A DNA stretch of 64,000 nucleotides. Origin: Ptychodera flava. Its lineage: Eukaryota; Hemichordata; Enteropneusta; Ptychoderidae. Position 1 is the stretch's first letter, and every line of letters starts with the position of its first letter. The notes under the pieces are model-generated. The model did no database searches, had not been told where the DNA came from, and saw only the letters and a list, made by a program, of their open reading frames with translations. The stretch lies in NCBI RefSeq assembly GCF_041260155.1, contig NC_091929.1:25296080-25360079 (forward strand), given 5' to 3'. This document shows, piece after piece, positions 41,601 to 53,931 of this stretch. The position numbers were made by a program, and so were the translations under genes.

Positions 41601-42669
41601 ACGAGATTTTAACAGTACCATTATTGACTTTTGTTTTACAGAGTTGACGTTAACTGTTTATGTGAGTGTGAATCATATACCAAAGGCCCATGGCGGCACT
41701 GCTGGTGCTATCTTATCCTGCTGTGCTTCGGGTCCATTCATATCACTAAAGTGGCTTTTCAATGAAGACACTTTACTGGTATTTAAACATCTTTAACAAC
41801 GCTCTTTCTTTCCATTTAAAATTGGGAGCATTTACAATATTAAGACATTTCAATGAGAAATTTTACATTTTACAAACAATTAAAAATATTTTTGAAACTA
41901 TTATTTCTACATGAAATTGTAGGCAATACCATTGAAGCCCATTCCATAACTTCGACATAACTTCCTTAATATTCAATAAAGAGCCACAATAAATTTTTAA
42001 AACTATAAATGTTATTTTAACCGTGTCAACGTCATAACATTTTTAAATTCGATTTTCAGACAAAAGGTCATCAAGCTGTGAACACTACGCACTCTATGTC
42101 ATTTCTAACGATATACGACATGGAAGCAGAAGACAGTGGCCAGTACTCTTGTCGAGTAACCACAAAATGTGGCAATCACTTTGAAAGCCGGCAGGTCCGC
42201 ATCACTAAAATACAAGAGATTTCAACATTTCAAGTTTCAACAGGTATGTTAAAAGACAGTTGTTAATTCAGTGACAGGAGAGGCTAAAGCTTTACATACA
42301 TACACACATAATACATACATACATACATACATACATACATACACACATACATACATACATACATACATACATACATACATACATACATACATACATACAT
42401 ACATACATACATACATACATACATACATACATACATACAGGCGAAAGCACATGCACACGCAGAAAGACAAACATACAGGCGTGAATGCATACATACATAC
42501 ACACATCATCTGTGCTGGCACTTCATATTCTGTTTCATTGTAGAAAATGGCCACGTGACTACAAATCAATGGTCAAAAGTACCAGTGCAATCAACACAGC
42601 AGCGTTCGAATACGCAGGCTTCCACAACAGTGTCCACGGACGGAATGACGTCGACATCACAACAAACGG
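37515..42669 (+). CDS. Gene C signal peptide, N-terminal module, split Ig and stalk
   Basis: The signal peptide ([15 protein letters not shown]) is followed by SRCPENKG, which matches gene B's QRCPTDKG at the same splice border. Exons 2-4 mirror gene B's (144, 195 and 315 nt against 144, 201 and 324). The Ig-like segment has VYTWW in place of the usual YxC. The true Ig is split by a phase-0 intron (ILSCCASG and LKWLFNED, then [14 protein letters not shown]). Stalk exon 42544..42669 is rich in Thr, Ser and Gln, so probably O-glycosylated. Intron 6 is almost filled by a CATA microsatellite. Confidence 0.8.
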
Positions 42670-45600
42670 GTGAGGGCGCTGAAATGAAGAATGACAAATG
42701 TATGTTTAACACGTTCGCATGATAAATAATCTTGTGAATATGATACAAGGGTTTGCTTCTATGTGAATTTAAATTTCTGCAATAATCACTTTTAATTTTA
42801 TGCCTAATTAATTAAAATTCGAGATGTTTACAATTCATATGAGGGACAGAAGCTATAACTTTTCATGAATTCCACTATTTTTGTATGTATGGCAAGTGCA
42901 AGTCGTCGATGTACTTCCAAAAAGAAAATTGAAACATCGTCTATTCACTTAGTCAACACGGCGTGTATACCTGTAAAGTGCACTGATAGTGTTTATATTT
43001 GTATGTTAGTCCAGACTAGAATTCTTTCCTTTTTAAGACGTACAATTAAGTCTGCACATGTACAGGCTGAGTTGCCCATTAAGCTGAATACTGTATCTGA
43101 ACATGCTTTGGGGCGTAGAATAAGGAAGTATGTTTGACATTAAAAACAGAAATCGGGAAAAACATCAACATTACGGCTACACTCCCTTAAAAATAATCCA
43201 CGAGAGTTTAAAACCCGGCTTTAACTTGTCAGTAACTGTAATTGACATACTTACACAGAGTTTCTTCTCGTTATTGCTCTCATATTTTAACAAGATTCAA
43301 TTGTTATGAACGCAGAAGAAACGCAGAGTACGAAGAGTAAATACAACACAACAATGATGAGTCAGTCTTCTACACTGGGTAATGTTGTGTTTAAAATACT
43401 CTGATTCAAGCTATTCCTTCACGTAGAACAGCCACTACCATCACAACAGGTACGGTAAACCATGAGGTAAACCTGAGTGAAATCAAAGCATGGATACAAA
43501 ATGGTTATTATAACGCACCTTTACGATATACACGTGCAATCAGTGCTCAGATGGAAATAGCTATTACAGAATAAAGGAATAAATCTCGCAAAATCTCAGA
43601 GTAGGATTTTGGCTACGATAATTTGTGTTTCATGCTCGTCGTTTTATATATTTGTATGTTACAGGTATCGGCTTGAATTATTCTCACACATCGATGGAGC
43701 CATCCTCCGACGAAAGTCCAACAGACGATACATATTTTGTTTCGTTGATCATCCTTTGTATCGTTATCTTCCTTCTTCTTGTGGTGATAGCGGTAATTAC
43801 CGTACGGTCACGATTCTTCTCAACTATTGAAATATCGACACTCCATGATCAACCCTTTGAGGTTAGTGTAGTTTATTTTTACACTTATGTTAAGGGGCGC
43901 AAATACACAAATATACTCATTTAATTATTTTTTGAAGTGAGTTCTACCAAATTTTGTGTATTTCGCAATCTCAAATGCAACATTATCGTTAAGCGGAAGA
44001 GTGTTTATCATGTTGAACGGTGCAAGTGAAGTAATACCTTCCAAACGCGTGGTGATGTCAAACACAGAGATGAATGAATTAGAAGTATGCACCTTACAGG
44101 GGATTTTTTAACAAATGTGGGGTATGCAGCGTAGTATAAAGAGCTAAAAAGACTATCTAGCCCCCGTACCCAAGAATTTATCAATGCCGCATTTGTTCAA
44201 AAACATCCGCATGCTGCTAAGTTTCTTGTACATGACAGGCTCGCACGTGTTTGTCATGAGATAGTCCATCATGATGAGTGTGTGTCCTCCAAGGTAACTG
44301 TGTGATCGAGTTTTGCCGATCTGAAGAAAACATGGAGTTGTAGGAACACTACAAATCACATGGTTATCTGTCATTAGACATTCTACCGGCCGCTGTCGTA
44401 TCTTGGTTTTTTTTTTTTCTTGTTCACAATTTAGCCTAGAACATACGACGCTGTGCACAGTACAGACGAGGCTGTCGTAGCTGTTGAAAACTGGAAACAA
44501 AGAGAAGATAGTTTAATTGTTGGAAACGTCCATGTGAGTAATGCTTGTATGTTAACTCTATTTGATTGTTGTCATCCTTTAGCACTTACCTTTCACCAAT
44601 ACTTGTCCCTTAGTTTCCTGCCACTGCTGATCGCTGTGTTGAAAGCATACCGTATGTACCCTAACCTTGGATATTCCATATCTATAAAACAAACACATGT
44701 ATCGATGAACTTCCATGACAACTATTTAAGTCTGTCATTCCATGATAGCACATAATGATATAATACCAATTTTCTTTTTTTTTCAAATTTAGGAAAGATC
44801 AGATGATAGTCGATGCGAAGTCAAAATACTTGAACCAAACATACCATTGCTGGAGAGCTGCGATGGCTTATATGAACCTGTTGAATATGACTATGATCAC
44901 TTATTATTCTGTGAAAATGGATTTCTTGGACGGGGAGAATTTGGTGTAGTACAGAAGGCAGTTGTATCGGATAAAAGATATAAATGCGTTGATCAGGAAG
45001 TTGCAGTTAAGTGTTTGAAAGGTAAGTTTGCCTAACATTATGTGAACACAAAAAGATAAGAATCGAAGTAATCTTAATGTGCTTCCGTTTCCAGCGTCTT
45101 CGAGAACTGAATGGAAAAATTAGCCTTTCGATAATAAGCTTATAAAAATTTTAAATGCGTCCTCTCAGTTAAAATGTGTATATCGTTGTTTTCAAATAAA
45201 TGTGAAAGATTGTATAGATATAATGCGTTTGTTGCCGTTAAAATTTTGTTGAGTTTTTAATGTATGTCTTTTTATGGTAGATGTTTCTGTTAATTTTTCT
45301 TTTTGCTTTATCAATTTAGAAAATGCGACAATGGATGACCGTGAAGATTCACTCAGGGAAATAGAAATAATGAAATCATTAAACGCGAGTCATCCAAATG
45401 TCATATCACTCATTGGATTCTGTACAGGTACATGAATGTAGATACTCCGACAATCGACCTATTATAATGTTGCTGGTTTTAGTTAAAGCGCTCACAAACA
45501 GTAACTAGCAAGATATTTAATGTACATGTATTGTGGTTTAATACAAATACTTTATGTGACACTGCGAATACTTTCCTGCCATACTTCCCCGCCGTAAAAA

Positions 45601-48106
45601 TCAGCAAATAAGGTCGTCCATCTATACACATTCTCCATCATGACGGATGAGCTCAGGATAGTCGCACCATGTTGTGCCAATTGTAATTTGCTGTTATTGT
45701 TTTGTTTATTGGCATCTTAAAGTTAAAAAATGTAGTACTGCAAGGAAATTAGTTTTCATATTCAAAGGCAGCGAACAATAATATCTCTTGCACTTTTGTT
45801 TTAGTTTTCTTATTATTTTACTTAATTTCTAAATACCAGATCCACTGTGCATCATCATCGAGTTGGCAGTCAATGGTAATTTAAAAAACTATCTTTTGAA
45901 GAACAGATCATCCAGTGACTATCAAAATATTCTCCCAAATAGTCGGAATCTTAGGTCATATGATCTGTTACAGTTCGCCTGGCAGATTGCAAAAGGGATG
46001 AGTTTTATTGCTTCAAAAAAGGTAATCTTCTAAATTATAGAATCTTTATTTTCATGAAAAAATATTTTAGATGACTGTAGATAAATGCTGACGTCAAAAA
46101 ATTTATCTGTTAATATGGTTTTTGACAGCCGATTGCTGATAATCTTTATTTTCGTAACATAATATTTGGTTAGAGCAAAATATTTTGATTGACATTAGTA
46201 TCATGACCACAAAAAAACCCTGCGTGTATTACAGAAATGTATTTGTAAAGTAAGTTTCCAAAGCAAGTAGGTTCATGGTAATTTTATCTCAATGGATGAG
46301 ACGTCACAGTTTCAGTTACAATTTGAAGCCCCACCAGCTGAATTTTTGAGATTTGTTGACCTCAAAATATCTTCCCCTTCTCTCCTTGTTTTCTCTAAAT
46401 TCTACCCTCTGAAAGGATATTGGCTTTTGATGCATTAGGAAACCATGAAACATTTGACAAAAGTAAATTCAAATTTTGAACTGTCATTTTGATTCCCCGC
46501 CATTTTCAAAAACTGGTTACATATTAGAAGAAAAGAGCATACAATTTCACAGTTGAAAACATTCACTCCTATGCATTGTGTTAGACTCCTCTGTGCAGTT
46601 TATTTGAAGAGTTAAGTACATATATGCACAGTATCTATAGGGTTTTGCTTTTCCACATGGGGCTGCGATTTAGTGTTTTGACAAACATTTAATCGCAGTG
46701 TAATCTTTATCTTGTTCAAAATTGCACATACAGTCCCAGTGGCTAGTTAAAAAATGTACACACACACCTAATCTAGTACATTCTCACAGCCTTTTTCAAC
46801 TTGAAAGTAAAAGCATAAAAATAATGCTAAAAGATACAGCTAGTGGGGCTTTAATATTGCAAGATCTGCATAAACTAATTGGACTAAATCATTTCCTGTA
46901 TACATGCGAAACGAATCCATTAGTATGGGCGAGCATCACAGACTGTTAGCTAATCTCTCGTGTGTGAATAATCGGAGTACTAAAGAGATCTACACCACAG
47001 TCAGTTATGCTTTTTTGTTGTCTTTCCATACTTAGATTATCCATAGAGACCTTGCAACAAGGAACATACTTCTTGACGAAAACAGATGTTGCAAGATATC
47101 AGACTTTGGTTTTGCGAGAGACGTAAGCGACACTAATGCGTATCAGCGGAAGTCGCAATTACGGGTAACGTCATGAATATATTTCTATTTAACGTTATTG
47201 ATAACACCAATATTTATTCAAAAAGATAAGTTAAAAGGATATCAACCGATAAGTCTATGAATTACAAACGCAGACAAAGATTAAATTTTGTGACGGATAT
47301 TTTTATTTTCGCACTACATTTCTTGCTTGCCGAATTCAATACGTTTTTTCTTAATTTTTTTAATGTAGCATATATTATGTCAACAAGCCTCGATTGACGT
47401 CATTTCGAATGTTTGGATTTTTTTCAGGGACGATTGCCGATTAGATGGATGGCTTTAGAATCACTTCTATATTCCACCTACACAACGCAGAGTGACGTCT
47501 GGTCTTACGGTGTTTTACTTTGGGAAATAGTTACATTAGGTAAGCCAAGGCAGGCTGAGACTGAACATTATCGCGTTGGAAGATGTAAATTGTAAAAGGT
47601 TACAGATATACGCACTAGTCCGAATTCATGGATAATACCGTGAAAAATATACCAACAACAACCTGACTTATCTCTGCAAACATACTGAGTTCTCGTAGGA
47701 TTATTTAAATTGAGTATTGCATTGTGAGTATGTTCATCGCACACAATTCAGGGTCATCTTGGCAGATTTCACTTCACCACAAGTCAGATATCAGCCGAGC
47801 GTTTTAGATCCAAAACGCAGAGAAATGTATCAAAATAATTAAAGAAGAACCACGATTATTTCTATCACGATCATATATTTGATATTGCCATAGTGATCAT
47901 GTCATTATTCTTCATTTCACAGGGCTACACCATACGTGGCATTACCACCATCTGAAGTTATTCAAAAACTTCGTGGCGGTGGAAGACTACTTAAACCTAT
48001 ATACTGTAGCGAAAAATTGTAAGTTCTGTTAGAAAAATAGAAGGGCTATTTCAAAGATTTCCTTTTTCATACAGAATTCTAAACAAGCATCATTATATCA
48101 CACACA

Positions 48107-48186
<80 letters not shown>

Positions 48187-48271
48187 AAACACAAATTACT
48201 GCTACTGTAAGTAAATTTGTGTTATTTTACCACGAACTCCTGTAATTTCCACGAGCCTCGCATCCGTATAG

Positions 48272-48363
<92 letters not shown>

Positions 48364-48390
48364 TGTTTGTATGTATTTATGTGTAGTATG

Positions 48391-48424
<34 letters not shown>

Positions 48425-49311
48425 GTACGTATGTATGTATGTATGTATGTAGTATGTAACCTGGCGTGAGCTGGTGACCATACTATCGCCTTGTTTAAAG
48501 TTTGGGAAAGACATGTTTTTATGGGTTCGGTGTATGGAAGCAGAAACGGCGACCGTGTTTCTTGTAACATTATTATACTGCCGCGTTGTAGTTGCTGTAG
48601 CAATACTTTGCGAACACCACTTAAAATTAATGCATCGGTCTGAGTGTATTCACGATGGGCATATATGTAAACGCTGAGATATTAGGATATTGTTGTAACT
48701 AATTACTACTATGTCTATGTTAAGTTGAAGATAAGTCAGATGGGAAAAAATGACAGTGATATTTAACGTTGTTTACATGAAAGTAACCAGCATTCTAATC
48801 TGACTTTCTTGTCGAAGAAGTACGTAGTTAATATTTCTGTGCGAGTAACATTTTACTAAATCTCATCACACTCCCCAGCTACCAAATTATGCTGCAGTGT
48901 TGGAAAGTACGAGCAGAGACAAGGCCGTCATTTTCAAACATCTGTGTTCAGGTTGGCAATCTTGCAAGTGACGTCGCTAAGGTAAACTTGAGTGATACAT
49001 TTTATTGTTTACTAGGTGGAAGACTCTAAAAGAAACTAAGTAAGATAAAAGTGCTAAAAACAACGAGACAAGCAGCCAAGTAAACGACCGACAGAGAAAT
49101 TTTGAGAACTTATGAATCAAAGAGGATTAAGAATTTCAGCCAAATACAGCGTAAGTTGTTGCACAGATTTCAGCGGACCAAGTAATAATCTTCTTTCTAA
49201 TTTTAGGAATATATAATACTGGAAGAGTTTGACGAGCATCTTTATGAGAACACGCAAGAGGATCTAGAGCAATGGCCTTTGTCAGAAACATTACAAACAG
49301 AGTGTTCATAG
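37515..49311 (+). CDS. Gene C: receptor tyrosine kinase with B-type ectodomain (Tie/FGFR-like kinase)
   Basis: Seventeen exons traced: 37515..37599 (signal peptide), 38151..38294, 39153..39347, 40940..41254, 41642..41778 and 42060..42243 (split Ig), 42544..42669 (Thr/Ser stalk), 43665..43861 (transmembrane), 44435..44533 (juxtamembrane), then kinase exons 44793..45021, 45320..45427, 45840..46021, 47036..47164, 47428..47539, 47923..48018, 48879..48981 and 49207..49311 (stop TAG). [18 protein letters not shown] and DFG are present, so it should be an active membrane tyrosine kinase. Phases agree at every junction but one: 47923..48018 is one base too short. The segment [19 protein letters not shown] is strikingly Tie-like. 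The ligand is unknown. It is a paralogue of A (kinase) and of B (ectodomain). Confidence 0.85.
38573..38648. repeat. (CT)n microsatellite
   Basis: About 76 bp of CT with one interruption, in gene C intron 2. The Leu-Ser and Arg-Glu frames here are artefacts. Confidence 0.95.
38690..38892. mobile_element. MITE family 1, copy 1
   Basis: About 200 bp with inverted ends: left GGAACTAATTTGGGATAATT, and right the complement with one mismatch. The interior matches the copy at 50820..51028 in the same orientation (catctgcttt, tatggcacct) and the copy at 50271..50460 in reverse. It is non-coding, in gene C intron 2. Confidence 0.82.
42283..42438. repeat. (CATA)n microsatellite
   Basis: About 155 bp of CATA between gene C's second half-Ig exon and its stalk exon. 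The frames over it are artefacts. Confidence 0.95.
42955..43147 (+). repeat. Diverged dispersed repeat, copy 1
   Basis: Blocks such as gtgcactgatagtgtttat and catgctttggggcgtagaa recur in the same order at 52830..53005 (gcactgtttatattgttta, catgccttagggagcagaa). The class is unknown, and the copies are strongly diverged. Confidence 0.45.
43665..44533 (+). CDS. Gene C transmembrane and juxtamembrane exons
   Basis: Exon 43665..43861 (197 nt) encodes a short Ser/Thr-rich stem, a membrane segment around [20 protein letters not shown] and the stop-transfer TVRSRF. Exon 44435..44533 (99 nt, phase 0-0) encodes an acidic juxtamembrane stretch with [16 protein letters not shown] and feeds directly into the kinase exon at 44793. 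Confidence 0.82.
44793..49311 (+). CDS. Gene C kinase-domain exons (eight exons)
   Basis: The order is glycine loop ([13 protein letters not shown]) with [10 protein letters not shown], helix C ([10 protein letters not shown]), hinge ([12 protein letters not shown]), catalytic loop ([10 protein letters not shown]) with [21 protein letters not shown], helix G region ([16 protein letters not shown]), helix H/I ([15 protein letters not shown]) and a tail of about 35 residues. The tail has HLYENT, a YxN Grb2-type site in the same place as gene A's YVNI, and EYIIL where A has EYLRM. Seven of the eight exons are in phase. At 47923 the acceptor leaves one base where two are needed to rejoin Gly (LG-ATPY). 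Confidence 0.88.
48109..48187. repeat. (TA)n microsatellite in gene C intron
   Basis: About 80 bp of TA with two interruptions, between kinase exons 47923..48018 and 48879..48981. Confidence 0.9.
48273..48455. repeat. Compound microsatellite (TA, TG, TATG tracts)
   Basis: (TA)n about 48273..48312, (TG)n about 48313..48361 and (TATG)n about 48365..48455. This is the same tract order as at 16514..16675. Confidence 0.92.
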
Positions 49312-50270
49312 GGTGTGCCAATTTTTCTGCTATGATGACAAATCACGTTATGGACCGTAGCACATTTCGATGTACAGTCTTGTAGATAATTATATTTATG
49401 AACATGCTTGTGATTGAAAATTTACAGAAAAGTGCAAAAAATGTACTTATCGCAGACAGCCTTTCTAACTTGACAGCACCTAACTTAAAAACCGGGAAGG
49501 CGCTTGTCTATATTTGACAAGTTGTTTTTGAGTATCAAATAAAGATTTTTCTCCAATTATATTTTTTGCTAATCTATGAATTTGATTAGCAGTTGCGTAC
49601 TTAAAATAAACGATGAAATCGCATAACGAGCTGCTAAGCTTGTTTTTTCCTGAATGTACAGTTTTTAACAGGTGTCTTAGTTTGCATTGACTACGACAAA
49701 CAGACTTGCTATTGGCAGACATCCATGGTTGAAATTTTTGTCAGTTTAGATTTTAGAAGACATGGTACACTCATTTTAGCTGGCATCTGTATAACGGTAA
49801 TAGAAAAGCCAGCATTGGTGTCCCAGTAAACTCACAAAACGTACTTTTACTGACTATGAGATGAAATAATTGACTCATGTCATGTGGTTGGTTTCGGCTG
49901 TAGTCGAAAACCGTCTTTTTTCGTCTACAGCATGGGCATTCTGGCGAATGTTTTAATCAAGTTACTAAGCAGTTTGATATTCCGTTGCCAGCTACTGTGC
50001 TTGTTTACAACGAATTGTCATTTTACTATTAGTGTCAATTTATTATAAGATGTGATTTAATTTAGTACTTCCCAAACTTCTTGCGAAGGAAACATTTTCA
50101 GTGCGGTGTGTATGCCTTGAATAAGTCCCCTAAAAAGGTAGACTACCTCAAAAGTAATTGGCCTACTATACGTTGAAGCGTCCTGTGGGTTTAGAGTTTT
50201 CCGCGGGGTCCCCTTCACTGTTTCAAATAGAAATGACAGCAGTAGTTTATATCTATTTTTAGTATTAAAC

Positions 50271-50460
50271 ACGATGGGAACTAAATTTGGGATAATCGGA
50301 TTTTCATATTTTTCAAATTCCTCATTGTTAAGTGCCTTATTGCTGAATGTTGTAATATCGCAAATTACTTATCAAAGCAAGTGTGTGATATAAAAAGAAA
50401 AGTAGATGAGATTATATTTGTAGATTAAATCTAATTATCCCAAATTACTAAGAATCGTGT
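50271..50460. mobile_element. MITE family 1, copy 2 (reverse orientation)
   Basis: Ends read ACGATGGGAACTAAATTTGG and the complement of AATTTGGGATAATTAG. The interior is the reverse complement of copies 1 and 3 (agtgccttat, aagtagatga). It lies in the intergenic stretch past gene C. Confidence 0.8.
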
Positions 50461-50819
50461 TAACACTTTTCTACGCGATGACAAAATATTTTCAGTACTT
50501 CAAGAGACTTTCACATTCTGTTTGCATTGAAAATAAAAAAAAACAACAAAAAACAAAATGCGAAAAAAGCATAGGTAAAATGACACAATCATTTCATGTG
50601 ATTCCCTTGTCAACTGGTATTGTTGATTAAAATCTCTTCAAAAAGATAAGAAGTGTTATCTTCCTATCTGGCGTTAATGAGTCAATTGATAGCAAAATAA
50701 GGTTAATGGTAAATAAATGGTGGCGGTGGTGGTGATATAAGTTATGAATGCTAAGAGTTGTCTTGGTATTGGGAACATATCATGTTTTTCGGATACACGT
50801 TCTAAAATGTATACATAAC

Positions 50820-51028
50820 GCGATTGGAACTAATCTGGGATAATTGAAAGATGTAGTAATGTCCTTTAAATCAGCAAATGTAAACTCATCTGCTTTCCTT
50901 TTTAAGGTACATACTTGTTTTTATGAGTAGTTTGAAATATTGCGACATGCAGCTATATGGCACCTAACATTTTATAGAAATTTGAAAAAATGAAGATCCA
51001 ATTATGCAAGATTAGTTCTAATCGTGTC
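50820..51028. mobile_element. MITE family 1, copy 3
   Basis: Starts CGATTGGAACTAATCTGGG and ends with the matching inverted sequence (TTAGTTCTAATCGTG). The interior parallels copy 1. It lies only about 360 bp from copy 2 in the opposite orientation. Confidence 0.82.
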
Positions 51029-51507
51029 GCATGTGTACTTATATGTTTGCATGTCGACCCTGTAGAATCCATTTAATATGCTTTCGTATCAGGATAACCC
51101 CTCCACGATACGGATATGTTTAAAGCTCTCCTATCGGGCATTGAATTCCAGCACAAAAACGTTTGTTCAAATATGTATTGTTTTGTCCATAACGAAGCAT
51201 GGCTTAATCTGAAAAACAATGATTCTATTCTTCCAAGCAACGGCGGCTTAAGCAATAGCGCCCCCCCCCCCTACGGGCGATAATTACGAAAAATACGGCG
51301 AATTAATGGAACCCGAAGAGGGTTTCACTACAAAAATTGTACATGTACAATTTACAAAGATATTGTTAAATAAGGCAGTTTCAGGCTGACGAGAGCCGCT
51401 ATTTGATATTTCCTTAACCTTGTTATTGTGTATCAAAATTTTGAATACATTACCATTGAGCTGGTTTCAATATACAACAGACGACAATTTTTATCAAAGT
51501 ATAAAGT

Positions 51508-51766
51508 AGTCCACCTTTAGCGAAGAAGCTGCAAGATTTCCGATTGAAATTTGTGCATTTACAAGCCTTGATAATATTCTTCAAATTCATGTCTGGGATT
51601 TCCTTTATCTTTCTCAAGGTTCTTTCTAAGTAATTGTTAATGTTGCGCCATATGATTTAAATGGATAGTCGCAGAAAAAAATGCAGATTTTAAGGGTATT
51701 GCTAAGGCTACTCAATGCAAAATTTCAATCGGAAATCCTGCAAAGTGTTCGCTAAAGGTAGAAAAA
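51508..51766. mobile_element. MITE family 2, inverted repeats about 45 bp
   Basis: Left end 51510..51558 (ACCTTTAGCGAAGAAGCTG onward, then GATTTCCGATTGAAATTT) matches the complement of the right end 51715..51760 with few mismatches. It is about 260 bp with no coding capacity. I cannot define the target-site duplication. Confidence 0.8.
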
Positions 51767-52829
51767 ACCTATTTTCGGTTCAGCAAAACTATTATCGCAA
51801 AATTAATAATGACTGTGTACTGTGCACGGTCGGATTCTCCAATATGAGAGCTTTCAGAAAATATACACTTTATTTGGGTTTGGGACTACTATAACCGAGA
51901 AAACATTAAAATCTGAAAGCGTCTATTTGGTATATTGATACCTTAATACAGGGTTTTGTGAGTTGTCATCACCATTGGCGGCAATTCACCGTAATGACAT
52001 GGGACATAACATGGTTTTCTCTTTACCAGTGTATGATAGTCGTCTTTTGGGTTTTAGGTGAGTAATATTTCAACTTAATGATATTGAATTCATATTCATA
52101 ATAATCTGAAAGATAACATGTCTTTCATTTCTAACATATTTTGTTTAACTATACGTTCTCGACGGAATGGCATGATCAAGTTGGAATTAGAAACCAGCTT
52201 TGCGAATTGTTCCACGTTTTCACAACATATTCATCAAAACTGCTGAAGCCATCATACATTAGAGTTTAATGTTTATTTCCGGCAGTGCAAATATCGGATG
52301 ATGACGGATGTTTTGACAAAGTTGACATTGCAAATTTAAAGAAACAAGGTATTAAATCTAACAATATTACAACAAGGCTGAACCCATAAAAGTGCAGAGT
52401 AAGCCATGGCAATGAACACGTTATTTCCATTCAATTTGAATTTTATTTTTATCCTTCTGCGAGCTTATTAGAAGTGTTCCCACTTAAATTGTCATTTGAG
52501 GTATTGTAGCCTTTTTCCTGTGAAAAATTTAAAGCTGGATTAGGGTTTTTAATATTTGATGTGTTTAGTTGTGTGGTTCTGTTGTTAAATGCAGTGTCTT
52601 GTGTGCTCGCTTCTAAAGTCACATTTGAATACTGTTCGCCTCATTATTACACAATGAAAGTGTACGAAGTCCAAATGTACAAGTTGAAATCTGAATTTAC
52701 TTATACAGTGCCAATCATGCTAACTTTTGATGACTTTTCCATTATCTTTATTTTGTATGTCATTTGCAAGTTCTTATTCTACTCCCAAAGAATGTTTAAA
52801 CGCCCACTATTTAGCTCCTCAACATAGCG

Positions 52830-53005
52830 TCTACTTGTGTAAAATGCACTGTTTATATTGTTTACATTTGAATTCTACTCAGGGTCAGAATTCACTTTTC
52901 ACCATAACAACACTGTCTAATGTACCGGGTGAGTTGACATGCCAATACTTTGTATATCAACATGCCTTAGGGAGCAGAACAAAAAAAATTTGTTAGCATT
53001 GACAA
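52830..53005 (+). repeat. Diverged dispersed repeat, copy 2
   Basis: Partner of 42955..43147, found by shared ordered blocks. I see no terminal repeats or coding potential. Confidence 0.45.
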
Positions 53006-53871
53006 CAAAAATGGTGAAAAATATCATAAAAAGTTTCCATTACTGGGCCTTACCAAATTCACAGGTCGATATGCATGTTGACTTCTTTCTATCCATTGAT
53101 CAGAGAAGATAAAACATAATCAGGACACGTTGATCGGAAATCAACGTTTAAAATAAACAAGCATTTTATGACCAGTAAATTGAGTAAAAATGTATTAACT
53201 GGTACTTATTTCAATATGCTTGAATTACAGGTTTCTACTATTCGCAGCAGAATTACATAATCACAGATAGGATTTAAATTTTGTGTCAATACAAACGCAC
53301 CGATGAAAGTCACGATAGTACTACTTAACACGTATTCTTATCTATAAAATAAGAACGCAAATTCTTTCATCTGGAACCCTTATAATATGACCGAGTTGAT
53401 GCTACCGTCAAATATGTGCTTTTGAACGTAGCCAGTCATGGTTGAATCGACGATTAATATCTTGACAAATGATCTGACACTGTGCATTTTCTGTTATACA
53501 AATTCTGTCCAAGCTGATATTTCCTTTCAAATTCTCAAATGTGCAGGTAAATGATCGCGACACCATTGTCATTCATCTAAAGAATAAGCTGATGACGTCA
53601 TAGCATGCTACCATTCCCTTTCATTTCCAAAGACACTGCATGACGCCTTTTATGGATGGTGTTCCTATGATTACAATATCCCATGGAACAATTCGTCGCC
53701 GATCCGACGGGGGTCCATTTTTGGTACACACATACGGGCTATCAACAAGCCGGCGGAGTTTATGGCGCCCTCACTGTCCTTGAACCAGAGAAGACCGACC
53801 CTTTGAGGCAATTTTACGATTTCGACGACTTCTATATACGAACATACGCCCTTGATGCATAATTGTATAAT

Positions 53872-53899
53872 ACATACAGACATACATACATACATACAT

Positions 53900-53930
<31 letters not shown>
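53872..53930. repeat. (CATA)n / (CA)n microsatellite
   Basis: Short CATA array passing into CA. Confidence 0.9.

Positions 53931-53931
<1 letters not shown>

Noticed and set aside
43430-43451. Micro-exon in the gene C stalk
   Set aside because: It has an acceptor and a donor, but its 23-nt length breaks the phase between stalk and transmembrane exons.
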